In this document: positions 33,512-44,412 of the stretch, piece by piece
How positions within the stretch are numbered: position 1 is the first letter of the stretch
Layout: each line of letters begins with the position of its first letter
From: Gnetum montanum
Taxonomy: Eukaryota; Streptophyta; Gnetopsida; Gnetales; Gnetaceae
Direction: 5' to 3'
Length of the DNA stretch: 64,000 nt
Assembly (NCBI GenBank): GCA_015680685.1
Contig: MNCI01007731.1
Location: 94,791 to 158,790, forward strand
Notes under the pieces: generated by a model
What the model was told of the DNA's origin: nothing
Databases searched by the model: none
Seen by the model: the letters and a program-made list of their open reading frames with translations, nothing else
Position numbers and translations under genes: made by a program

Positions 33512-34204
33512 CTAGTTCCACCACTCCAACGAATATTTGTTGTTTTGATTTCCTTGAGATGTAGTTTGTTGATTAAAAGTTGTTACCACTTGCTTATAAA
33601 AGGGTTCCCTAGGTATAATCATATATTCCAATTTTCCATTGATAGGAATCAATAATTCCAAGAAATCTAACCTAAAGAAGCCCCCAAACTTAGCTCCAAA
33701 AGTCCTAGATAAAAGCACACCATATGTTGGTGTCATGTCAACTACTAGGATATTCGTATAACATGTAAATGTAGGGTATTGCTTAAGTTGTACCTTTGCT
33801 CCTTTTAATAATCCTACCACATGTATGTTAGATCCATCGAGTCGAATCACACTTTTTGTTTGTGGTATCATTTGTGCTCCTAAGGCGTTACAAACGTCAA
33901 AAGGCATGACACTAACAGTTGCATAGGAATCCATTAAACAGTTATGGACATTCTTTCCTAAAATAATCAAAGTGGCTAGGAAAGGGGGGTGGTCCTTCTT
34001 GCTAGACATGGAATTATTCGCGTTTTTTACTGATAGTGTGTTATAACTTTTCGTAAAGTGAACTTGCATTTCAGGAATTGGGGATCTTTCTCTTTGGGCT
34101 TCGGGTGTATGAACCATATCCTGAATCACTTCTTTCATTTCGTTGAAGTGTAGGAGGTCATACATCGAAATGTTGACTTTCACTCTTTTTAGATCCTCAA
34201 CCAA
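33512..34204 (-). pseudogene. Outer Ty3 aspartic protease
   Basis: One open frame of 230 codons. Active-site region CLMDSYATVSVMPFDVC: the Asp-Ser is kept but the Gly of D-S-G/T is Tyr, which should inactivate it. The C-terminal part VVDMTPTYGVLLSRTFGAK matches the usual ILG/LLGR-x-W position. It runs in frame toward EWW and on to the second RNase H. Confidence 0.8.
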
Positions 34205-34539
34205 ATCATAATTCTTATGTTCATCCTTGGCTTCTTGTTGAAATGGGGCTCTTCTAAGTATAGAAGGAGGGTTTGATAGTTGTGGGGCAGTTACTTGGGA
34301 TGACCCGGACTAGTTGTTTGCATTGTTTTTACTAGGAACTCTTCTATTTAGAGGTGTATGAGAATTGTTTTTAGTTTGTTGTTGTGTAGCATTCATAACG
34401 TCACTAAGTTTGTGGTAGCGAGTGTTGTGTGGGTTAGGGTCGCCTCTCATAACTTATTCTAATCAAGAAACCTCTTCATTTTTTGTCTCATGAGGTACAT
34501 TAAGGACCATGACAGGGGTTTTCCCATTTTGTTTTTCTT

Positions 34540-35594
34540 GGGCATTTTCATCATATAATGTCATGAATTGAGGACAAGTCTTTTCGGAATGTTACCTCAT
34601 ATTATGAAGATGACAATAATATCATTGATTGATGCACTTGGTTTTTTTGGTTGTATAGGGCCTTTGTTATTGTTTCTCTTTAGCTCAACCACTTCATTGG
34701 ATAGTTTTTATAGTGAAGTTAGTATATGAATCATCTGATCTTGAGTTTGGGTTGGTGGTTCAATAGAATTTGATGTCCCATTTGGGTTTATAATGGATTG
34801 GATCAAAGCTTTTGATTGGTCATCATTCAAACTAGTGTTGGATGGTAAGAATGAAGAAGACATGGGGCCTTGTGAGTAATTACTTAAAGGTTGAGCTGAT
34901 TAAAAAGGAGAAAGAGTTTGAGACATAACATTAGGCATTTGAAAAGTTGGTAGGAGTGGGTTTGATTGCAAAGGGTTATTAACACTCATCATCCCAAATT
35001 GGGTTTGGATGCTGTTTATAAGGGTTATTTGCTCTAATTCTACAACTTTTGACATTGCACCTTATATTTCTATTATGTTGGAATCAGATTTGATAGCATA
35101 AGCGAAAAATGGATCGATTGTAGAGAGATAGAAGTTGAGTATACTATCAGGTTGTGGTCACATCTCATTTGGCACATAGGCAAGTTGATGAAAGAATCTA
35201 AGATTATAATCTCTAACATTTTCCCCAGGTAGCTTTCTTAGGTTGGTAAGTTTCTTGATGATATAGCAGGGCTTGTAAATTTGTCAAAATGATTCAAAAA
35301 CTTATTTTTGAATTCTTGCCATATGTTAATAGAGGCATTAAGAAGCATTAAGAACCATTGGGTTGCTTTGGTTCTAAATATTGTTACGAACACTCTGCAT
35401 GCCACATCATTATATACAATGTTGTGGATCCCTAGTAAGGTTTCAAAACATTGTATGTGTTGGTGGGCATCATTCGTATGGGTTGTAGGATCGAAGAATA
35501 GATTTATGTTCTGAAGGGATTTTGGTATGTCATGGTAGTTATTAAAGTTAAAAGACTTTCTTACTAAGGGAGCCGAGGATTGATGGGCTGCCAT
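34540..35594 (-). pseudogene. Outer Ty3 gag
   Basis: Starts at ATG 35,594 (MAAHQSSAPLVRKSF). 35,594-35,238 has the capsid words NVYNDVACRVF-like and RTKATQWFLMLLNASINIWQ (W-x-x-L...I-x-x-W pattern). Further on, broken frames end near 34,600-34,560 with a knuckle-like C-x2-H-x4-H-x4-C, the second Cys being His. Several stops. N- and C-terminal borders are approximate. Confidence 0.7.
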
Positions 35595-35699
35595 CTTAGT
35601 TTGAGATTTCTTAAGATTTGAATTTCAAAAAAGTGAAGTAGGTTGCCATCTTAGTTCGAGATTTTTTAAGAATTGAACTTCAAAAAAGTGAAGCTCGTT
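35590..35699. repeat. 55-bp tandem duplication in the gag leader
   Basis: GCCATCTTAGTTTGAGATTTC...AAAAAAGTGAAG occurs twice in a row with a few differences, just upstream of the gag start. Confidence 0.8.
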
Positions 35700-36172
35700 G
35701 TTTTCTTAAAGTGATATGACAACTAGCTGGTTGACTAGGGGTAGGAGTAGAAGCTTTTTGTTGAGATGTTCCGTAAGACTAGTCACTCATAAAATGAAAA
35801 ATAATATGAAATGTAAAATGCTATTAAACTATGAAAATTAAAGAAAATGGAAAAACATTTGAATACTATATATATATTATTATTATTTTAAAAATAAAAA
35901 TTGAAATTGCAAAATTTCATAAAAGTAAATTAAAAGTAGAATGATTTAAATCACCTCAACAAAATTTCAAAAAAGTAAATTAAAAGAAAGATTGCTAAAG
36001 TATAAATTTGGAGATTTGAAAACAAAACTAAAATAGCAATAAAACTGAAAATAGGGAGGCAAAAACAGAAATGCAAATCAACAGGAAAGAATATAAAAAA
36101 TTGATATTTTTTTTAAGAAACATAAAAGGAAAATGAGGTTGAGAAACTACCCTCCTTATAACCTCAAAAAAG
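35700..36172 (-). mobile_element. 5' leader of the outer Ty3 element
   Basis: AT-rich non-coding DNA between LTR end and gag. No classical TGG... primer-binding site is seen after the LTR terminus (the minus strand reads CTTTTTTGAGGTTATAAGG), so either an unusual primer was used or the border has moved. Confidence 0.5.
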
Positions 36173-36650
36173 TGTTGATGCGTAAATTTTGGACACGCCA
36201 ACATCTGTGAAAGCTCGTTTTAGGAGACTATCACCTGGGGCACCTCCTATGGGTACGAAACCGGGAATAGGGCTATGTGACAAAAACAATCAAAATAATA
36301 TTTTAAACAAAATATTAAAAACTTAAATTTAAAAATAATATTGAAAAATTAAATAATTTGTGCAATTTTAACAATAAATAATGCAAATCTGCACTTGGGA
36401 GATGGCGTAGAAAAAGAAAAAATATGTGTCCCTGCCGTTTGCTTGACGTTGTGAGTCACCTGTGGTCAAGCCTGCCACTGCCACTCAAGGAGAACCTTCT
36501 CACACTGTCTGCCCGTTGATAGTGGCTGCTTCCGCAGAGAAGACTGACGCCTGTAGCACCTGTGCCGTGAGCCGTGCAGCACTATCTGCCGTCGCAAGTA
36601 CGACCTGCTATGAGTGCCGTCGAGTCGCCTAGAGAACCCCACCGTTAACT
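36173..36650 (-). mobile_element. LTR, terminal part, next to the outer Ty3 leader
   Basis: The minus-strand LTR end GTCCAAAATTTACGCATCAACA lies at 36,195-36,173. The segment matches 15,966-16,290 (about 88-90% by eye), including AACCTTCTCACACTGTCTGC and CGCCTAGAGAA. After the last shared word the two copies part: here GC-rich unique DNA follows, at 16.29 kb the segment jumps to DNA found at 42.79 kb. Confidence 0.65.
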
Positions 36651-37206
36651 GCACTACCAAGACGGGCTACCTGCCGTAGATAGGAAGGAAGGAGAATCCT
36701 GCTGCTGTACTAACGTCACCGTTTCTACTACCACGGGCAGGCCGTTGCTGTCCTGATCCGCCACTATGACGCATCACCTCCGCTGCTCGCGAAAAGAGAA
36801 AAGCGAATCACAAGCGTCCCGCGAGTCCGCGCCTGCCGTCACTGCAGAGGAAGCTTCCCTGCTACAGTGGACTGCACCACGCACGCTGCAACTACACCGT
36901 CACAATAGTTGTTATTGCCTGCTAGCCCCGCTTTGCCCTACCAGTGAGAGAGACTGCTGGCTTCCCCGGTGTCGGATAAAAAAAAGGCTGGCCTATGTTT
37001 TCCCAATGTCGGAGAAGAGCCTGCGTTTCTTAGAGAAGAGTTCCCGTCTTGCTGGCTGCAGGCCGTGGTGCGTCTCACCCCCTTCCTTTTGCTGCGCGTT
37101 GCGGGAGAAGAAACCCGTCAACTGTTGCAAACGCCGCCTAGGGAAACTGCCACCACCACACCATGTAACTGCCATTGGCCGGATCTGCATTGATTAACGA
37201 GGATAC
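36650..37206. other. GC-rich non-coding LTR-like DNA
   Basis: GC-rich stretch with open frames on all sides but no recognised protein. Contains many CCGCC/TGCTGC words. Best read as the U5/R-like interior of a long LTR. Confidence 0.35.
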
Positions 37207-37262
37207 CTGCTCGCTGGGGAGCAGATCATGACACCTGCTCGCTGGGGTGCAGATCATGACAC
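37207..37262. repeat. 28-bp tandem repeat, two copies
   Basis: ACCTGCTCGCTGGGG, then A or T, then GCAGATCATGAC, twice in a row. Confidence 0.85.
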
Positions 37263-37268
37263 TGACAC

Positions 37269-37545
37269 TGCTTTACCTTACCTTGTGTTTGGTTACATAT
37301 TTTGTATGTCGTCTATCTAAGCCATCACCAGTCTCAGACACTGCTTTACCTTGTGTTTGGTTACATATTTTTTATGTCGTCTATCTAAGCCATCACCAGT
37401 CTCAGACACTGCTTTACCTTGTGTTTGGTTACATATTTTTTATGTCATCTATTTAAGCCATCACCAGTCTCAGACACTGCTTTACCTTGTGTTTGGTTAC
37501 ATATTTTTTATGTCGTCTATCTAAGCCATCACCAGTCTCAGTCAC
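37269..37545. repeat. 68-bp tandem repeat, four copies
   Basis: Units start at 37,269, 37,342, 37,410 and 37,478 (TGCTTTACCTTGTGTTTGG ... AGCCATCACCAGTCTCAG). The first has 5 extra bases. Units are nearly identical, so the array is young compared with its surroundings. Confidence 0.92.
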
Positions 37546-37684
37546 AGTGGTTGAATGAGTTCGTTAAAGTCTCCGCGATTTGTCTCTGTCTGTTTATTTT
37601 TAATGGTCCCATCATTGTCCAGGAGCAGTGCTCACGGGCAGTAGTCGGGTTGTTGCTATGCTGCGAGCTATGCATCAAAAGAAT

Positions 37685-37922
37685 CCAATTTGTGGAAGCG
37701 AGGAATCGAGGATTCGTGATTCTAAACGTGAGGGGTACGTGTGCCTCAAAAAAAAGTGGGGACGGGTTCGTAGCTGGGACGTGATAGAGAAAATTTAAAT
37801 ATATTAATTTTTTTAAAAAATTAAATCTCATATATCATATAAAAAACGTTGTAGAATATAGAACAAGTACAATGTAAATTCAAAATATTGTTAATGCTTA
37901 AAAATTGCATAAAAGATTGCAA
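37685..37922. repeat. Direct repeat, copy 1 (partner 41,238-41,482)
   Basis: About 240 bp shared with 41,238-41,482 (GGAAGCGAGGAATCGAGG ... AGAACAAGTACAATGTAAAT), differing by scattered changes. The inner part (GTGGGGACGGG...) abuts the hAT remnant and may be its terminal region. Confidence 0.8.
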
Positions 37923-38069
37923 TGAAACATTAAGTATTGAGTCTCATGTGTATTATAAAATATTTTAGCATTATCATATATATATATATATGATAAAGAG
38001 TTTCTTGCCAAAGCTTAGAAATTGTCACATTGTTCAAATTCTAATTTTAACCTATATTTTCTCCTTGCT

Positions 38070-39130
38070 CTACTCTAAAAAGTAAATTTGTAGCTCTACT
38101 CTAAAGAGTAAATTTGTAAAACCTGCTTCATTTTGTTCTATGTCATTAATATCATTTGCATGGCAATCATCTTCATCAAGGATTGAATCATCAATATTAA
38201 GATTCATTGCTCCAGGAACATTAACTAAGTCAGTAGAATAACTTTCTCTATCATCAACTATTGGAACATCATCATCTTCTAGATTAACATCCCAACAAAG
38301 AATAGGTGATTGCCTATATTTTATTTCCTTTCTTTCTTCCAATCTAATCATGCTATGAAGAGATACTAATTTTTCAACTCTTTTTGGAGTTAGACTATTT
38401 CTTTTGATCCGATAAATGAAAAAATATGTTGACCAATTTCTTTAAGAAAAGATGCAATCTACATAAATGATAAAAATAAGAATAAATTTTTGCATTGTTA
38501 AAAAATTCATTTTATAAATTATTCAAAACTTCATCAATAAACAAACTCATTTGAAACTTAAGACCTAATAGCCTATTAATTATGGTGTTTAAAAAATGCA
38601 TGATATATAAAACATCACTATTTCAAGTTTTCAAACATCACATTTCATAAATTAATTAAGAAAATTAATACGTATTAATATTTGTTATATGTTTAATAAA
38701 AAAACTAATCCGAGAAAGAAACTTCATTGCTAATGTTTGAGAAAGAAACTTCACTGCTAAAGTTTGAAATCTAAAAGTATCTGCTACTATCTCCACCATG
38801 CAAACTCCACCATCCAGCTAGATCTTCTTGAGTTATTCTATCCATATCAAGTATAGCATCTTCACATTTAAATGCTTTTATATGTCCTTTAGTAAATTGA
38901 AGCCTATTCTTACATCAAAATCAAAATCGTCACAAGGCCTTGTTGGATTTAATGCATATTCAACCATATGCAATGGCGTATTTATAACATTCATCTTTTT
39001 AGAATCAATGGAAGTAACTGAGCATTATAAACATCAAGAGAGCTATCAATTTCTATACCATATTTTCATAAATTACATAAATTTCTTATCTTTATCAACG
39101 TAAAAGATGAAATCAACAATAGGTTGTGCC
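38070..39130 (-). pseudogene. hAT-type transposase remnant
   Basis: Minus strand, broken into several frames: AQPIVDFIFYVDKDKKFM (about 39,120), NTPLHMVEYALNPTRP (about 38,975), QEDLAGWWSLHGG (about 38,810), then NSLTPKRVEKLVSLHSMIRL (38,395-38,345) and an acidic tail. The order P-I-x-D...D-x-D, PLH-x-x-x-x-x-LNP, WW...G, R-N-x-L-x-x-x-R-V-E-K-L matches the C-terminal half of plant hAT transposases with DUF659/dimerisation regions. The DNA-binding N-terminus is not seen. Terminal inverted repeats and an 8-bp target copy were not found. Confidence 0.7.
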
Positions 39131-39409
39131 ATTAGAAAAAATATTGCTACATTTTCATAAAAAACTAATACCAAGCATATACGCTAATAAAGTTTATCAG
39201 ATTTTTACACCAGGAATCCCTTCCCCACCACCATTTTCACAAAGCTCTATCTACTTCTGCGCTGTTAATAATGCTCTTGGCAAGTTCACGACATGTTTTG
39301 GACTTATGGGCTTGCTTTATAAAGTTGGGATAGCAAGAGATTCAAAGGCGGCTCTTTGGAGTTTTCGAATTTGTTGTTGTGGGTTGAGTTCATGCCTCTT
39401 GCATGTTTG

Positions 39410-40610
39410 ACTGATGTTGACTAGGGCTTCCTAAAAAGATTTGGGAACGATATGGTTCTGAAATTTTGTTTGAACTTTGAAGAAATGTATGTTTCGAACT
39501 ATTCTGTTTGCACTTGCAGAGGGAGAGAGGCCTGAAAGCAGTTTTGTAACCAACTGATTCCCTTCCCTCACAGGTTGTGCATTAATGACTGGCTGGAATG
39601 ACGGCCATAGGTTGTGCATTTATGACTGGCCGAAATCACGGCCGTTACCTGAAACCAGAGACGCAACATGAGATGGCCATGGCCCATGAATAAAAATACG
39701 AAACCAATCCACTAAATAAAAATCTTTTCTCTAAAATCATCTGAATAAACATCAGGCAAAATAGGCAACTCAATTGATACGAAAATCCACTAAAATCCAC
39801 TACTAAAGATCAGACAGCAACGTGTTCTCACGCAAACTGGAAGAGCAAGATGAAAGGGGAAGAAAAGCGGATTTCGTGCTCACAAATCAGGATAGAGATG
39901 GAGAGAAATCTTTACAGCAACAAGGGAAAGAAGCGGAAAATAACAAGTGAGAACCAAGAGCTAACTTTCCGTGGAAAAATTGTGCACTAAGATTACAAAG
40001 GTAAAGCATGTAGCGCTCGCATTTAAAAAACGGAAGAAATATCATCCAAATTTTTTAAGAACAAAAACTAGAATTATGGATCGAAGAGAACTGCTCGCAA
40101 TCTGGCTTACGTCCAGATTGCGCTAGAAGGAAACGATGGATTTTCTGAAAAATATAGAATGATAAAAAATATAGAAACTAGAATAATAAAGTATAGAATG
40201 ATAGATGTGCAGCGCATTCTGTAAAGGTAACAACTCATTCTCTAAACATCAACAGATAAATCCGATAAGGCAAGTCTCCTACCCAGTCACCCAAATCAAA
40301 CTGGGCAGACGAGACCCCTGCATCAAAAAAAATGTTCATCGTCTTCTTCGTTATTGCCTGCAAATGAAAAACTGAAAATGAAGCAAAAAATTTTAAAGCT
40401 GAAAGAGAAACAAAGCATTTGGAGAGTGTGGAAGCATCCAAATCCCTATCAATGGCGGAATAGGAGGAGCGTCTGTAAATAAAAGGTATTAGACGCGGAT
40501 GCAATTTGCCAGGAAATAGGTAAGATTTGACGCGATTTGCAGTAAAAATAGGTAAGATTTTAATCGACAATGAATGTTCTCGTTGAGAGTTGAAAAATCG
40601 AACAAAAAAT
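39410..40610. other. Unrecognised region with a short tandem repeat
   Basis: No convincing gene. 39,574-39,650 has a 37-bp motif twice (GGTTGTGCATTAATGACTGG and GGTTGTGCATTTATGACTGG). A minus frame at 40,570-40,235 is open for 111 codons with a splice-like TTTTTTGATGCAG, but no domain was recognised. Confidence 0.35.
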
Positions 40611-40611
40611 T

Positions 40612-40725
40612 ATAATTTACGTACCCAATGCGAATTTTACACGCTTCTGTACACGTGCCCGAATCCACCGCGAACGGGTCGTGAGATTTTCTTGGGAATC
40701 GCGAATCTCCGGCGCATAGGCTGCG
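40612..40725. repeat. Dispersed repeat, copy 1 (partner 42,528-42,645)
   Basis: Shared words CCCAATGCGAATTT/CCCATTGCGAATTT, GTGCCCGAATC/GTGCCCCCGAATC and GGAATCGCGAATCTCCG, GGCGCATAG. About 80% identical by eye. Confidence 0.7.
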
Positions 40726-41237
40726 AGATAAAATTAGTCAATGAACGCTTCCTTGCAATATTTTGCTCCTCCCGTTGTTTATCCTCGTATCCTCGTGCAT
40801 TCTGAACGGAAGCCGAAGATTTTATTAGTTTCGTATACCAAATGAAAATAAAATGGATTTAATAAAGTGAGTGAACACTGTTAGACGGAAAGGAAGCAAA
40901 ATATACAAACCTTTTGTTTTAAATTCGTAACATTGAATCGGATTCTAAATCGGTTCATCTGATGATGGTATATATAATATTACTTTTTATAATATTCGTA
41001 ACATTGAATCGCTTTGCCCACAGATTGGACTTTCTTTTGTTTGTTTCTTTGATTGGCAATTACACTTCCGTGTTACCGACGGGGTCATGACTTCCGTGTT
41101 TGCAACAAAGTTTGCAATGAAAATGCAAACATATCTACGACTTTGTTGCTTTGCAAGGAAATGAACCAAAGAAAGGAGGAGACCCCACCATTATCCCGTA
41201 CGTCATTTCTTGCAACTATGCAAGGCTGCACTCCTAT

Positions 41238-41482
41238 GCATCCGATTCATGGAAGCGAGGAATCGAGGGTTTGTGATTCTGAACGTGTTCAGGTACGTGT
41301 GCCTCAAGAAAAAGTGGGGATGGCTTTGTAGCCGGTGACGTGACAGAGAAAATTTAAATATATTAGTTTTTTTTAAAATTAAATCTTATATATCATAAAA
41401 ATACATTGTAAAATATAGAACAAGTACAATGTAAATCCAAAATATTGTTACTGCTTACAAATTGCACAAAAGATTGCAATAT
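41238..41482. repeat. Direct repeat, copy 2 (partner 37,685-37,922)
   Basis: See copy 1. No transposase DNA follows here, so it may be a deleted derivative of the element whose remnant lies at 38.1-39.1 kb. Confidence 0.8.
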
Positions 41483-41707
41483 CACCATTAAATTGAAGCA
41501 AGAAAATTTGCAAAGGTATGGAGGGCATTGAATCCATTTTCTTACTTACGAGCCATAATCTGGCCAAACATATAATTTCTGCAGTAACCAAAATGACAGC
41601 AATAAAATGAAATCCTTTTGTTACTGAATCCAATATTTCCAAAAATAAAATTAAGCCTCAAGCCTCAATCAACTTTATATCAAATCAGGTCTGGTAATAC
41701 TTTTGTT

Positions 41708-41884
41708 CAATGACTACCTGTGAGTAGCACCTTAGGGACTACTTGTAAGTAGCACCATAGGACCACGTTGAAGATGACCGCACTATAAGAATACACAACT
41801 TAACTACACTAGGCACAGCCTAGTAACTCATCTCACCAACAAGGATAGGCACAGCCCAGTAACTCATCTCACCAACAAGGATAG
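41708..41884. repeat. Two short tandem duplications
   Basis: GACTACCTGTGAGTAGCACC/GACTACTTGTAAGTAGCACC (27-bp unit, 41,708-41,762) and GGCACAGCCTAGTAACTCAT/GGCACAGCCCAGTAACTCAT (36-bp unit, 41,811-41,884). Confidence 0.85.
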
Positions 41885-42527
41885 AAATCTTTCAAACTCT
41901 AGAAAATCGGCACTAGTCATGATGAAGGGGAAAGTAAAAACAGAGCACCATGAGCTTGCATATGGCCATTGTCCATGTGCTGGTGGGCTTTGTTGCTCTA
42001 TAAGCAACCAGATTTTTAAAAAAGTTGAACAAGATCATCATGTTCATGACTCATGGGCCATGACGAATGACCCTGTTTTGTTTTTTCTTTTTTGAGCGAT
42101 ATGAGAAAAAGAGAAAAACCAGCAATGAACAATAAACATGGAGTCATGGTGGAATCTTTGACGCTCCCAAAGCCAGGCGAATCCATGCAAATGCAATGTT
42201 TTCCTCGCACGCCCCATCCAAAACTTTCCGTATGACCCATACTTGCCCCTTCGGCCTTTGGTTACCATAGTAGCCCTTTCGTGATTTCCGTGTGTTTGTT
42301 GATTTATTCGTACTCCCTTGTTTTCCGTGGTCCGTCTCATGCCGATGCCATGAATCTTGATTGCTTGCTTGCCACTTAACAATGAAATGAAATTTATTGT
42401 ATGATTCAGAACAGGAGAAGATATGTAAGATTTTAATGTAAAATGAAGACATTGCATGAACTAAAAAGGCAATAACAATACGAGGCAAGGCAAGGCGACC
42501 ATTTCAATGTATATGTACAAATCTAGA

Positions 42528-42645
42528 CAATTTCACTGGATACCCATTGCGAATTTAATTCGTTTCTGTGCGTGCCCCCGAATCTGACCTGAACAGTTCG
42601 TGAAAATTTATCCGGAATCGCGAATCTCCGGGCGCATAGCTGCAC
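42528..42645. repeat. Dispersed repeat, copy 2 (partner 40,612-40,725)
   Basis: See copy 1. It lies just before the LTR segment at 42,786. Confidence 0.7.
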
Positions 42646-42785
42646 TCTCTTGGCACTCAGCAAAACTTCAGGTTTCTGAAGTTTTCAAACAAAACCTTCC
42701 ATCATGTTATACATGGGTCTGTACATTCTTTTGGCATTTAGGAAAACTTCGGGATCTTTTATTTTTCAAACAAAACCGAAGGGAA

Positions 42786-43603
42786 GTTAACCTTGTGGCA
42801 CCATTGGAATTTTGTCTTCGATTTTCTTCATGCCGTATTTGCTGATCTTGCATTGCTTTTTACATTTCGAATTTTTAATCCAAAACCAAAGATATATGCA
42901 TTTAGAGGCCATTCACATCTTCCATTGGTTGTTTGTAAGAAAAACCCATTTTGTTTCTCTCCATTATTTCTGCTTCCCTTTTGTGGTATATTGTGTTTGT
43001 TGGTAGTAAAGCTTTTGTTGTTCTTCTGTGTATGTGCAAAGTCTTTTTGTTATGCTTTCGATTTATAAGTAGAGTTTTTCAACTATTCATATTCCAAAAG
43101 CTTTCATCTTTTCTAACAAAACCATTCTCAAAAGCATTCTTCTCCTTTTTTCCAAACCATGATGGATAAATCATTTTTCAAGTATGCTTTTATTTATTTA
43201 TATTTTTGATTTTACCTCTAACATTCTCTACAATAATTCCAAAATTTTGCACCTATTAATGTTGGGTTATGTAGGTACTCAATAAGACCCTAAAACTTTA
43301 AATTACTTTAAAAGAAACCTGAGTTGCATGTTACTGTTGAGTTGAGAGTGTGTAGTCTCTTATGCAAGGGTTGCTATGTGGAAGCCACTGTCTTATGATA
43401 TTTGTAAAAGTTGAGAAGTTGCTTTTTTGTTTATCTTCCTTTTTCGTCTCACTCCATTCTACAAGTTTTATTTCCCTCTTACTTCATTGTGCAAGTTTTT
43501 TGTTGAATTAGATCTATGCATTTTGACTACTTTGCAACTATAATAATCTACATGTACGTAGATTATGGCCCCATGCCTAGCATGGGTGAGGTTGGCCTCA
43601 ACA
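42786..43603 (-). mobile_element. LTR segment, U3 side
   Basis: Matches 16,293-17,107 at about 97% by eye over 550 bp, with one 13-bp indel, ending in the same CATGGGTGAGGTTGGCCTCAACA terminus. On the minus strand this is the start of an LTR. It may be the U3 part of the outer element's 5' LTR, split from 36,173-36,650 by 6 kb of other DNA, or a separate younger LTR. Confidence 0.7.
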
Positions 43604-44412
43604 CCTGGCTACATAGTGCTACTCTTCATCTCTTAGGGTAGTTTCCTCGTTGGTGTTTCTACTGTTAGTATTACTATACTTCTCTTTTCTTTGTTTGTTT
43701 GTTTTTTTCACTGTTTGGATGTTGTTGCTTGTCATGGTTGTGTCCTTTGTCTTCTTGTACTTTGTTGTGTGTTCCCGGACTACACTATGTTTAGTTTTAA
43801 GTTTAGATGTCGTTTGGTTTTACTTTTTAAAGTTTCTTTTTACTCTAATAAACAATAGGATGCCTATACTTCTATTGTGGTAGGTTCTGAAGGTTTATGA
43901 CTTTGAATAATTTATTGTTTGAAACTTTGAGTTCTAGCATGAAATGAATGGAAGTGCTACTATTGCAAGACTTAAGCCTTATTAACTTGTAAGTAATGAT
44001 CGGTCTTGGTAACTGGGTGTTTTTTTTTAAAAAATAAATTACAAAGAAAATATTTAAAATATTATTTATGAAGCAAGCAAATAAGAAAATGTTGTTGATG
44101 CATAAATATGGATCACGTGGTAACATCTTCGAAAACCCATTTTAAGAAACTATTGTGTAGGATGCCTCTTGTATGGGTACGAAACCTGAAAAAAGTCTCA
44201 TTTGGTGAGGACAACATGGTCAATATTTGAGAATTCGATGACAATTGTGTTGGAGACATGTGACTCACAATCTGTTTGTAATTCAAAATTTCAGCCATGC
44301 AATGCACTACAACACACATGTACTCATAGTGCTAGTGCACTGCAAGCATGGAAGATCTTGTAGTTAGGAGCCCAAACTTATTCTAAAATAGTGCTTGTGA
44401 CATGCGGCTCAT
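43604..44412. other. Spacer with an LTR-end fragment
   Basis: T-rich DNA to 44,090, no gene. 44,096-44,200 resembles the LTR terminus of the 1.3/36.2-kb family (TTGATGCATAAATATGGATC ... GTATGGGTACGAAACC). 44,283-44,335 is repeated at 46,188-46,243 (TTTCAGCCATGCAATGCACT, TTTCAGCCATGAAATGCACT). Confidence 0.5.

Noticed and set aside
36766-37197. GC-rich ORFs as coding genes
   Set aside because: Overlapping open frames on both strands with low-complexity Cys/Arg-rich peptides; better explained by composition.
37269-37545. CRISPR-like array
   Set aside because: The 68-bp units are directly joined without unique spacers, and this is plant nuclear DNA.
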